NCBI GenBank assembly: GCA_019247845.1
Contig: JAFBAL010000023.1
Span: 29,934-93,933, forward strand
Reading direction: 5' to 3'
Source: Alphaproteobacteria bacterium
GTDB lineage: Bacteria > Pseudomonadota > Alphaproteobacteria > Micropepsales > Micropepsaceae
DNA length: 64,000 nt
This document shows positions 53,651-60,661 of the stretch, piece after piece. Under the pieces are notes generated by a model. The model did no database searches. It had not been told where the DNA came from and was given only the letters and a program-made list of their open reading frames with translations. The stretch's first letter is position 1, and each line of letters opens with the position of its first letter. The position numbers and the translations under genes are program-made.

Positions 53651-53982
53651 ACCGCGAGGACAAGAAGGCCGCCGTCGCCGCCTATAAGGAGCGCAAGGCC
53701 GATGCGGGCGTCTATGCGGTGCGCTGCGCCGCCACGGGCGAGCAGTGGGTGGGCGGCGCCCCCGACCTTGCCGCTATCTGGAACCGCATCTCGTTCGCCC
53801 TGCGTCAGGGCGTGGCCTCGCCCAAATCGCTGCAGGGCGCATGGAACGCGCATGGCGCCGACGGCTTGCGCTTCGATGTCCTGGAAACGCTGACCGACGA
53901 GCAGCTCGTCTTCGGCCGCGACCGCATGCTGAAGGAGCGCCGCGCGCATTGGTGCGCGGCGCTGCATGCCGAAGCGATCTAG
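53647..53982 (+). CDS. GIY-YIG nuclease-family protein
   Basis: 111 residues. Compact GIY-YIG-like domain: AGVYAVRCAATGEQWVGG takes the place of GIY and YIG, with Arg in the following helix (WNRISFALRQG), and the C-terminal Glu in LLKERRAHWC region. The catalytic Tyr/Arg/Glu set is partly altered, so nuclease activity is uncertain. It ends the coupled operon and converges on the cupredoxin gene with a 3-base gap. Confidence 0.8.
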   Translation: MNREDKKAAVAAYKERKADAGVYAVRCAATGEQWVGGAPDLAAIWNRISFALRQGVASPKSLQGAWNAHGADGLRFDVLETLTDEQLVFGRDRMLKERRAHWCAALHAEAI

Positions 53983-53985
53983 CCG

Positions 53986-54288
53986 CTATTTCACCGTGAT
54001 CGTGCCCGTCATCTTCGGATGGATGGTGCAGAGGTATTTGTAGACCCCCGGCTTGTCGAAGGTGAACTTGAACGTGTCGTTCTGGTCGAGCGCGGGCGAG
54101 CGGAACGCGCCGTCGAGACCGACCACGGTATGCGGCTCGCCGTCCAGGTTTTTCCAGACGACGGTCGTGCCGTGATCGATCGCGATCGCCATCGGCGAGA
54201 AATCGAAATTCTTCATCACGATCGTGGCATCGGCGAAGGCGGGAAGCGGCGCGAGCGCGATCAGCGCCGCAAGTGCGTGCTTGAGCAT
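53986..54288 (-). CDS. cupredoxin (plastocyanin/azurin-like), exported
   Basis: 100 residues with a signal peptide (MLKHALAALIALAPLPAFA). Type-1 copper ligands His53 in GEPHTVV and Cys87, His90, Met93 in CTIHPKM are all present with the usual spacing. It is a small periplasmic electron carrier or copper-binding protein. It is the last gene of the sigma-factor cluster, 18 bases after the metallophosphoesterase. Confidence 0.92.
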   Translation of the reverse strand: MLKHALAALIALAPLPAFADATIVMKNFDFSPMAIAIDHGTTVVWKNLDGEPHTVVGLDGAFRSPALDQNDTFKFTFDKPGVYKYLCTIHPKMTGTITVK

Positions 54289-54306
54289 CGGGGATCCTTT
54301 GGTGGT

Positions 54307-55245
54307 TCAGGCGATGGTGGTGTCGGTCAGCGTCGCGCCGGCCTGCGCCGGGTCTGCGGGATGCGGCGCGAATCCGACCGTCGTGATGCCCAGCATCTTG
54401 GGCAGCAGCGCGGCGTCGACCTTGAGCGGTCCGGGTCCGGGCCCTTCGCCCGCCAGGGGCTGCGGATAGGCGGTGGAGCGCGCGGTGTGGAAGGTGATGT
54501 TGCCTTCGACCTTGCGCACGATCTGGTGGATATGGCCGTTCAGCACGGTGACCGATCCGAAGCGGCGCAGCAGCGCGAAGGCCCGGTCCGCGTCGCCGGT
54601 TCCCCAGCCCCACGGCTCATAGACGGTCCACAGCGGCATATGCGCGAAGACGACGATGGGCTGGCTCGCCGGACGGCCCTTCAGGTCGTCCGCCAGCCAG
54701 GCGATCTGCTCGTCGCCCAGAGCGCCCAGCCCGCCGGGCTTGAAGTTCAACACGTTGATCAGCGCGATGAAGTGCACGCCGCTGGAGTCGAAGCTGTAAT
54801 AGCCGCGGTTGGCGGAGGGCTTGCCGAAGCGCTGCATATAGACGCCGCCCGCATCGGTGACGTCGTGCTCGCCGGGCGTGGTGTGGAGCTCCGTCACTTT
54901 CAGTCCGGAAAGAAGCTGGGCTGCGGTATCGAACTCCTCCGGCTTGGAGAGATGCGTGATGTCGCCGGTATGCAAGGTCAGCGCGGGCTTGTCCTTCATC
55001 GCGTTGACGAGATCGATCGTCTGCTTCAGCGTGCCCGCGACGTCGGGATTGGCCTCCTTGTTGAAGCCGATATGGGTGTCGCTGATCTGCAGGAACAGCG
55101 GCTTGCCGGCGATGGCGCCGGGGCGGGCTGCCGCAGCGGCGAGGCTCACGGGCGTGACGATACCGCCGCTCAAGGCGAACAGCGTGCCTGCGCCGCCGAA
55201 GGCCAGGCATTTCAAGGCGCCGCGGCGCGACGGTTGGTCGTTCAT
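54307..55245 (-). CDS. Tat-exported metallophosphoesterase
   Basis: 312 residues with a twin-arginine signal (SRRGALKCLAFGGAGTLFAL). Calcineurin-like motifs: DTH in QISDTHIG, GD in HTGDITH, GEHD in TTPGEHDV (a variant of GNHD), a single His in FAHMPLW and GHIH in LNGHIHQI. Metal-dependent phosphatase or phosphodiesterase in the periplasm, substrate unknown. It lies between the anti-sigma gene and the cupredoxin. A promoter-like site matching the one before the sigma gene precedes it. Confidence 0.9.
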   Translation of the reverse strand: MNDQPSRRGALKCLAFGGAGTLFALSGGIVTPVSLAAAAARPGAIAGKPLFLQISDTHIGFNKEANPDVAGTLKQTIDLVNAMKDKPALTLHTGDITHLSKPEEFDTAAQLLSGLKVTELHTTPGEHDVTDAGGVYMQRFGKPSANRGYYSFDSSGVHFIALINVLNFKPGGLGALGDEQIAWLADDLKGRPASQPIVVFAHMPLWTVYEPWGWGTGDADRAFALLRRFGSVTVLNGHIHQIVRKVEGNITFHTARSTAYPQPLAGEGPGPGPLKVDAALLPKMLGITTVGFAPHPADPAQAGATLTDTTIA

Positions 55246-55273
55246 GGGCTAGGGACCTTCCTGTTACGAAGGT

Positions 55274-55302
55274 CCATACCGGCGGAAGGCGCGATTTATT
55301 CC
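55274..55302 (-). promoter_or_regulatory. candidate ECF-sigma promoter of metallophosphoesterase-cupredoxin
   Basis: Minus strand GGAATAAA (55302-55295), 14 bases, then GGTATGG (55280-55274). The first box overlaps the stop codon of the anti-sigma gene. The spacing and the GGAATAAA box equal those of the site at 56557-56585. AGGAAGG follows as a ribosome binding site before ATG 55245. Confidence 0.6.
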
Positions 55303-56045
55303 GGCGCGCTGCGCACCAGCGTCACGAATTTTTCGAGCTCGCGCCGTTCGGTGTCCGATACGGCCGCGAAATCCAGGTCGCCGCTCTTCCAGAAGATCGT
55401 GTGATAGCCGTGCCGCGTGGCGTTGCCGGGCAGCGTCGAGCCCCCGTCCGGCCATACGAAAAGGTCGATCGCGTGGCGGCCGTGCCGGTAGACGACGACC
55501 GCCGCCTTCGTGCCGGCGACCCGGTCGATGCGGCCGCCGGCCAGGACGAACCCCTGGTCCGGGAAATCCGGCGTCGGCGGCGACACCGCGACGCGTCCGG
55601 CGAACCAGGGCTTCACGACGTGATGGCTGCTGGACGCGACCTGGATCAGGCGCGCGCCCATCAACGCATCGGTGTGATCGTCGGCGATGGACTGCGCCAG
55701 CGTCTCGGGGGATGGCGGCAGCAGCAGCGCGAGCGCGATACCGGCCGCGGCGGCCATGGTCCCGGCTCCGGACAGCGCGCCGGCCCAGAAACCGCGGGGC
55801 CGGAAGGATGCGGCGCGTGGCGCGGTTTCGCCGTCGAGCAGTGCGGCCGTGCGCGCGCGCAACGCGTCCGGCGCCCGGTAACGCGCCGTTTGGCGGCGGA
55901 TCGCATCGCTCAGCTCGGCCGCGTCGGCGCTGGCCCGCCGGCAGTCGGCACAGGATTCGATGTGACGCTCGGCTTCGCTCGCGGCGATGCCGTCCAGTTC
56001 GCCGTCGAGATAGGCCTGCGTGCGCAGATGCTCGGGGCAGCTCAT
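55296..56045 (-). CDS. zinc-binding anti-sigma factor
   Basis: 249 residues from ATG 56045. The N-terminal zinc anti-sigma motif HIESCADC (H-x3-C-x2-C) with MSCPEHLRTQAYLDGELD before it binds the ECF sigma factor. One membrane helix (near residue 100, AAAAGIALALLLPP) separates it from a periplasmic domain of about 120 residues with a VVKPWFAGRVAVSPPTPDFP segment. The membrane topology suggests it releases the sigma factor on an envelope signal. It overlaps the sigma gene by four bases. Confidence 0.9.
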   Translation of the reverse strand: MSCPEHLRTQAYLDGELDGIAASEAERHIESCADCRRASADAAELSDAIRRQTARYRAPDALRARTAALLDGETAPRAASFRPRGFWAGALSGAGTMAAAAGIALALLLPPSPETLAQSIADDHTDALMGARLIQVASSSHHVVKPWFAGRVAVSPPTPDFPDQGFVLAGGRIDRVAGTKAAVVVYRHGRHAIDLFVWPDGGSTLPGNATRHGYHTIFWKSGDLDFAAVSDTERRELEKFVTLVRSAPE

Positions 56046-56548
56046 GTCCGGTCCCATTTCTCCTTCAGCAGCGCGCGGGCGCGCGCCAGCCGCGACATCA
56101 CCGTACCGATCGGCACGCCGGTCACGTCGGCGATCTCGCGATAGCTCAGATCCTCCATCTCGCGCAGGACCAGCACCTCGCGGAACTCGTTGGGCAGCAG
56201 GGCGATGACCTCATTGAGTCTGCGGCCTTCGCTTGCCTGGGCGGCGGCGGCCTCGGGACTGGGTTCGTCCGACAGCAGCGGCGCGTCGCGCTCTTCGGGC
56301 AGAGGCGCATGCCCGCGGCGGCGCGTATCGGCGCTCGCGTTGCGCCAGCAGTTGCGCACGATCGCCAGCAGCCAAGGCTTGATGTCGCCGCCGCGGAAGC
56401 CGTCGAAGGCGCGGAAGGCGCGCAGCATCGCCTCCTGCACGATGTCCTCCGCGTCGGCCGGCGAGCGCGAGAGCCATCGGGCAAGGTTGTAGGCCGCGTC
56501 CAGGTGCGGCAAGGCTTGCGCCTCGAATTGCCGGCGCCGGTTGTCCAT
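56042..56548 (-). CDS. ECF RNA polymerase sigma factor
   Basis: 168 residues. Region 2 (AEDIVQEAMLRAFRAFDGFRGGDIKPWLLAIVRN) recognises the -10 element and melts DNA, and region 4 (LPNEFREVLVLREMEDLSYREIADVTGVPIGTVMSRLARAR) the -35. It heads the cluster sigma/anti-sigma/metallophosphoesterase/cupredoxin. The upstream GGAATAAA/GGTCTAT site leaves almost no 5' leader before the ATG, so the message may be leaderless. Confidence 0.92.
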   Translation of the reverse strand: MDNRRRQFEAQALPHLDAAYNLARWLSRSPADAEDIVQEAMLRAFRAFDGFRGGDIKPWLLAIVRNCWRNASADTRRRGHAPLPEERDAPLLSDEPSPEAAAAQASEGRRLNEVIALLPNEFREVLVLREMEDLSYREIADVTGVPIGTVMSRLARARALLKEKWDRT

Positions 56549-56556
56549 GCGCCAGT

Positions 56557-56585
56557 ATAGACCGGGCGGCCGCGCGGTTTATTCC
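56557..56585 (-). promoter_or_regulatory. candidate autoregulated ECF-sigma promoter
   Basis: Minus strand GGAATAAA (56585-56578), 14 bases, then GGTCTAT (56563-56557). It lies just upstream of the sigma gene and repeats the spacing and first box of the site before the metallophosphoesterase, as expected for a sigma factor that transcribes its own gene and its target. Confidence 0.6.
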
Positions 56586-56600
56586 CGGGCCTGGAAAGTT

Positions 56601-57734
56601 TTACGCCCGCTTCTTCGCCGCGCTGGCAAAGCGCTCGAACAGGTAGTGCGAGTCCATCGGCCCGGGCGAGGCTTCTGGGTGGTACTGCACGCTGAAGACT
56701 TCCTTGCCTTCGACGGCCAGCCCGCAATTGCTGCCGTCGAACAGCGAGACATGGGTCTGCTTGACGGTCTTGGGCAGGGTCTCGGCATCGACGGTGAAGC
56801 CATGGTTCATCGACACGATCTCGACCTTGCCGGTCCCCAAGTCCTTCACGGGATGGTTGGCGCCGTGATGTCCTTGGCCCATCTTCTTGGTCTTGCCGCC
56901 CAGCGCCAGGCCCAGCATCTGATGCCCCAGGCAGATGCCGAATACCGGCATGTCGGCCTCGACCAGCGCCTGGATCGTCGGGATCGCATACGCGCCCGTC
57001 GCGGCCGGATCGCCGGGGCCGTTGGAAAGCACCACGCCGTGCGGCTTGTGCGCCATCACCTCGTCGAAGGTGGCCGAGGCCGGCACCACGGTCACGTCGG
57101 CGCCCAGCCCCGCCAGCTCGCGCAGGATGTTGTGCTTGACGCCGTAGTCGATGACCACGGCGCGGAACCCGGGTCTGGTCTGCTCGCCATAGCCATCGCC
57201 GAGCTTCCACGGCGTCTGGCGCCATTTGCGGGTCTGCGCGCCGGTCACGTCCTTGGCGAGGTCTGCGCCTTCGAGGCCGGCGAAGGCCTTCGCATCGGCG
57301 ACGAGCGCCGCCGTGTCCACCTCGCCATGCGCGATCACGCCATGCGGCATGCCCTTCTCGCGGATGCGCGAGGCGAGCGCGCGGGTGTCGATGCCGGCGA
57401 TGGCGGGGATGTTGTGGCGCTTGAGCCATTTGTCGAGCACCGCCAGGCTGCGCCAGTTCGACGGATGCGCCGCATCGGCGCGCACGATCAGCCCGCGCAC
57501 CGCGGGGTTGATGGTCTCGATGTCCTCGTCGTTGGTGCCGACGATGCCGATATGGGGAAAGGTGAAGCAGACGATCTGTCCGGCATAGGACGGATCGCTC
57601 AGGATCTCCTGATAGCCGGTCATCGCGGTGTTGAAGCAGACCTCGCCCACGGCTTTCACGTCCGCGCCGAAGCCGCGACCCTTGAAGATCGTGCCGTCCG
57701 CGAGCGCCAGGGTCGCGGGAAGTTGAGCGGTCAT
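56601..57734 (-). CDS. carA: carbamoyl-phosphate synthase small subunit
   Basis: 377 residues from ATG 57734. The N-terminal CPSase small-chain domain (ADGTIFKGRGFGADV, FNTAMTGYQEILSDPSYAGQ) is followed by a class I glutamine amidotransferase domain with nucleophile Cys in GICLGHQML and the His/Glu pair in YHPEASPGP. It feeds ammonia to CarB for arginine and pyrimidine synthesis. carB is not in the window. Divergent from the GatB/YqeY gene. Confidence 0.95.
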   Translation of the reverse strand: MTAQLPATLALADGTIFKGRGFGADVKAVGEVCFNTAMTGYQEILSDPSYAGQIVCFTFPHIGIVGTNDEDIETINPAVRGLIVRADAAHPSNWRSLAVLDKWLKRHNIPAIAGIDTRALASRIREKGMPHGVIAHGEVDTAALVADAKAFAGLEGADLAKDVTGAQTRKWRQTPWKLGDGYGEQTRPGFRAVVIDYGVKHNILRELAGLGADVTVVPASATFDEVMAHKPHGVVLSNGPGDPAATGAYAIPTIQALVEADMPVFGICLGHQMLGLALGGKTKKMGQGHHGANHPVKDLGTGKVEIVSMNHGFTVDAETLPKTVKQTHVSLFDGSNCGLAVEGKEVFSVQYHPEASPGPMDSHYLFERFASAAKKRA

Positions 57735-57818
57735 GGGAGCCTCGAATTTGCCCACAAATAGGGGTGCAAGCCGCGCCCGTCAACGTGCTAGTTTCGGCGG
57801 CGGAAAACGGAGCAAAAC

Positions 57819-58286
57819 ATGGGCCTGCGCGAGCAACTGAACGAATCGATGAAGGACGCGATGCGGGCCAAGGATACCCGGCGCCTCGCGACCCTGCGCA
57901 TGGTGCTGGCCGCGCTCAAGGACCGCGACATCGCGGCGCGCACCGAGACCAGCCGCGACCTGCTGGGCGACGACGACATCCTTCTGCTGCTCGCCAAGAT
58001 GATCAAGCAGCGCGAGGAATCCGCCCTGGCCTTCGATTCGGGCAACCGCCCGGAGCTCGCGAAAGGCGAGCGTGAGGAGATCGAGGTCATCCGTTCCTTC
58101 ATGCCCAAGCAGATGGGCGAGGACGAGGTGAAAGCCGCCGCCACCGCGATCATCGCCGAGCTCGGTGCCGCTCAGATGAAGGACATGGGCCGGGTGATGG
58201 CGGCGATGAAAGAGCGCTATGCCGGCCAGATGGACTTCGCCAAGGCCAGCGCCCTGGTGAAGGGGCTGCTGAGCGCGCCGAAGTGA
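57819..58286 (+). CDS. GatB/YqeY domain protein
   Basis: 155 residues, ATG 57819 with CGGAG upstream. Begins MGLREQLNESMKDAMRAKD and shows the tRNA-binding tail domain of GatB (KRDIAARTET, SFMPKQMGEDEVKAAATAII, KDMGRVMAAMKERYAG). It is the free-standing YqeY protein often found beside dnaG/rpoD in alphaproteobacteria. It probably binds tRNA; a role in amidation is unproven. It overlaps the GNAT gene by GTGA. Confidence 0.92.
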   Translation: MGLREQLNESMKDAMRAKDTRRLATLRMVLAALKDRDIAARTETSRDLLGDDDILLLLAKMIKQREESALAFDSGNRPELAKGEREEIEVIRSFMPKQMGEDEVKAAATAIIAELGAAQMKDMGRVMAAMKERYAGQMDFAKASALVKGLLSAPK

Positions 58287-58708
58287 TCGTCAAGCTCGCC
58301 GAGACCGACGCCGACGTCGCGCGCGTCTATCCGGTGATGCGCGAGCTGCGGCCGCATGTGAAAAGCGCGGACGAGTTCCTGGCGCGCGTGCGCCGGCAGC
58401 AGGCGGGATCGGGCTGGCGGCTGATCTATGTCGAGGATGCGGGCGCGCCCGTCGCCGCGGCAGGCTTCCGCGTCTGCGAATGGCTCGCCTGGGGCAGGGC
58501 CCTCTATGTCGACGACCTGATCTGTCTGGAAACGCATCGCGGCAAGGGCTTCGCGGAAGAGTTGATGCGCTGGATGGAAGCGGCGGCGCGCGCCGAAGGG
58601 TGCGCCGAGTTCCATCTGGATTCGGGCACGCACCGGCTCGGCGCGCACCGCTTCTATCACCGCCTCAAGCTCGCGATCACGAGCTTCCATTTCCAGAAGA
58701 GGCTATAA
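58283..58708 (+). CDS. GNAT N-acetyltransferase
   Basis: 141 residues starting at GTG 58283, which overlaps the previous stop. GNAT acetyl-CoA site: LICLETHRGKGFAEELMRWME, followed by CAEFHLDSGTHRLGAHRFYHRL. The substrate is unknown. Its stop is the first triplet of a 48-bp tandem repeat. Confidence 0.88.
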   Translation: MIVKLAETDADVARVYPVMRELRPHVKSADEFLARVRRQQAGSGWRLIYVEDAGAPVAAAGFRVCEWLAWGRALYVDDLICLETHRGKGFAEELMRWMEAAARAEGCAEFHLDSGTHRLGAHRFYHRLKLAITSFHFQKRL

Positions 58709-58800
58709 GCGCAACAGGGCGGCGCATCGCGCAGCCCGCAAGTTGCGCGCCGATAAGCGCAACAGGTGGAGCATCGCGCAGCCTGCAAGTTGCGCGCCGA
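58706..58800. repeat. 48/47-bp tandem duplication with internal palindromes
   Basis: Two adjacent copies (58706-58753 and 58754-58800) of a unit starting TAAGCGCAACAGG and ending GTTGCGCGCCGA differ at a few positions. Within each, GCGCAAC pairs with GTTGCGC. The repeat fills the gap between two convergent genes and could form two strong hairpins, possibly a bidirectional transcript end. Confidence 0.75.
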
Positions 58801-58801
58801 T

Positions 58802-59290
58802 TCAAGCCACCTGCGCCGTGCTCATCGCAATGCCTACCGCGTCCGCTATCGCCTCGATGGCGGCGACGTCGTCCTCGGCGAAGCTGCGCTGCTCGCGCCA
58901 ATAGGCGCCGAGGGCGGCGACCGGCGCGGTGGTGCGCACCGGCACCATGATCAGGCTCTTGATGAAGGTCTTGCGATAGGCCTCGTGCAGAACCCGCGGA
59001 TCGGAATAGATGTCCTCGATCGCCGCGGATTTGCCGTTCATCATCGCCCAACCGGAGATGCAGACGTTCATCGGGAAACGCTGACCCTTCCACAAGGGTT
59101 CGATCGCGTCCTCGTCGAAATAGTGGCAGCGGTTGCCTTCGCCCAGCACGAAGGTCACGCCGTCGGCGCCGGCGATGGCGCGCGCGTCCGAACGCACGAT
59201 GGCGGCGATGTCTTCCAGCGAGTGCGCGAAAGCGAGCTTGCGCCGTGCGGTCTGCAGCATTCGCCAGCGCGGATCGAGATCTCTGGGCAT
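58802..59290 (-). CDS. GAF-domain protein (second of a tandem pair)
   Basis: 162 residues from ATG 59290 (59350 is an alternative that would overlap the neighbour). It is a single GAF domain: DGVTFVLGEGNRCHYFDED, then EPLWKGQRFPMNVCISGWAMMNGK and a C-terminal ALGAYWREQRSFAEDDVAAIEAIADAVG. It is clearly paralogous to the next protein. GAF domains bind small ligands; this version ends without an output domain. Both are leftward. Confidence 0.82.
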   Translation of the reverse strand: MPRDLDPRWRMLQTARRKLAFAHSLEDIAAIVRSDARAIAGADGVTFVLGEGNRCHYFDEDAIEPLWKGQRFPMNVCISGWAMMNGKSAAIEDIYSDPRVLHEAYRKTFIKSLIMVPVRTTAPVAALGAYWREQRSFAEDDVAAIEAIADAVGIAMSTAQVA

Positions 59291-59313
59291 GGCCCGAGTG
59301 TCTGCTACCGTAC

Positions 59314-59841
59314 TTAACACATCGTCAAGGATTGAGAGGGTTTGCGACATTTTTTCATCGCGTCGCCGACCGCGGCGGCCAAGGCTTCCACGGTCTCGAT
59401 CTCGCGGGGCGAGAAGTGGCGCTTGTCCCGCCAATAGACTCCTAGTGCGGCCACCGGCGTATCGCTTCCGGTGGGCGCCATCACCAGGCTCTTCACGAAG
59501 GTGCGGCGATAGGCGTCGTGGGGAATGCGCGGATCTTCGAAGACGTCCGCGACCGCAGCGGTCTTGCCGTTCAGCATGCACCAGCCCGAGATGCAGCTGG
59601 TCATGGGAAAGCGCTGGCCCTTCCACAGCGGGCCGATCGCATCCTCGTCCGCATAGTGGCACAGTTCGCCGTCGCGCAGCACGAAGCTCACGCCGTCGGA
59701 CGAGCACACCGCGCGCGCGGTGGAGCGGATGACCTCCATCAGCGAATCCAGGCTGTCCACCACCGCGATACGGTCTCTCGCGGCGTCGAGCAGCTTCCAG
59801 CGCGACTCGAATGTGCGGTCGATCGAAAGACTATGTGCCAT
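59314..59841 (-). CDS. GAF-domain protein (first of a tandem pair)
   Basis: 175 residues, ATG 59841. Same GAF architecture as its neighbour: DGVSFVLRDGELCHYADED, GPLWKGQRFPMTSCISGWCMLNGK, ALGVYWRDKRHFSPREIETVEALAAAVG. The Cys in CISGW of both copies could be a redox or chromophore site, as in phytochrome-related GAF domains, but that is unproven. The upstream gap holds an AT-rich palindrome. Confidence 0.85.
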   Translation of the reverse strand: MAHSLSIDRTFESRWKLLDAARDRIAVVDSLDSLMEVIRSTARAVCSSDGVSFVLRDGELCHYADEDAIGPLWKGQRFPMTSCISGWCMLNGKTAAVADVFEDPRIPHDAYRRTFVKSLVMAPTGSDTPVAALGVYWRDKRHFSPREIETVEALAAAVGDAMKKCRKPSQSLTMC

Positions 59842-59899
59842 GCGTGTTCCTTCGTGCGGCCTCTATAAGACCGGCAAACGCTACAATTTCAAGTTTAAC

Positions 59900-59918
59900 A
59901 ACGGTAAAAAATACCGTT
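59900..59918. promoter_or_regulatory. palindromic operator candidate in an AT-rich divergent promoter
   Basis: AACGGTA-AAAAA-TACCGTT, 7-base arms and a 5-base A-tract, lies in an AT-rich gap (59842-59946) between the divergent GAF gene and the gene at 59947. A dimeric regulator site for either direction is plausible; the regulator is unknown. Confidence 0.5.
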
Positions 59919-59946
59919 ATGCTTCTACGCATAGAGGGGGCAAATC

Positions 59947-60594
59947 ATGGTCGCGCAGAATCTCGTTCCGGCGATCCGCAAAACCGTCTACGCCAATGAG
60001 GGCGGGCAGCCTTACGTGCTGTCCTATGCCAGGAAGGGCAGCAGCGGCGCTTCGTTCGGTTTCATGCAATCCGACATGCATATGCGCGACGACGCGCGCG
60101 ACACCATGCGACAGGTGCTGGCCGCGGCGGGCGCCGATCAGGCGACCGTCGACCGTCTGGTCGCGGCGCTGACGCCGGCGCTGCCCAACGGCTCGCCGCT
60201 GTCCAAAGCCGACGCCGACTTCGTCAACGCGGCGCTGTCGTCCGATGCCGGCAAGGCGCTGGTCGATGCGCAGGACGCGCTCATCCTCAAAGGCGTGCTG
60301 GACAACGTCGACGGCTGCGTGGCGGTGGCGGAAGCGCGGAGCATGACCATGGCGCCGCTGGCGCTGCTTTATATCGCGCCCTGGATCAACATGACGGGGG
60401 CGCCGAACAGCTTGAAGAAATGGCTGGGCGGCAACCCGCTCGGCGGCTATCCCGCCCCGCCCGCCCCGCCCGAGGTCCAAGGCGCCCAGATGGAGGCCTA
60501 CCTCAAGGCCACCAAGTTCTTCCGGGAAAATCCCAGGAACTTCCAGCATTTCAGCGACTGCGTCGCGGTCGGCGCCAAGCTTTTGCCGGCTTGA
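59947..60594 (+). CDS. uncharacterised protein, weak resemblance to cell-wall hydrolases
   Basis: 215 residues. I recognise no named family. The N-terminal VYANEGGQPYVLSYARKGSSGASFGFMQSDMHM has an EGG and a SGASFG-x-x-Q-x-D pattern recalling lysozyme- or chitosanase-like enzymes with an active-site Glu; this is only a resemblance. There is no signal peptide. Pro/Gly-rich linker near residue 170 (GGYPAPPAPPEV). It lies upstream of dnaG on the same strand and the promoter region is AT-rich. Confidence 0.7.
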   Translation: MVAQNLVPAIRKTVYANEGGQPYVLSYARKGSSGASFGFMQSDMHMRDDARDTMRQVLAAAGADQATVDRLVAALTPALPNGSPLSKADADFVNAALSSDAGKALVDAQDALILKGVLDNVDGCVAVAEARSMTMAPLALLYIAPWINMTGAPNSLKKWLGGNPLGGYPAPPAPPEVQGAQMEAYLKATKFFRENPRNFQHFSDCVAVGAKLLPA

Positions 60595-60661
60595 GCGGGA
60601 TTCACAGAAATTCCGCCTATCCGCCCGCGCATGGACGGGATTGAGCGACTACATTGGGGCC

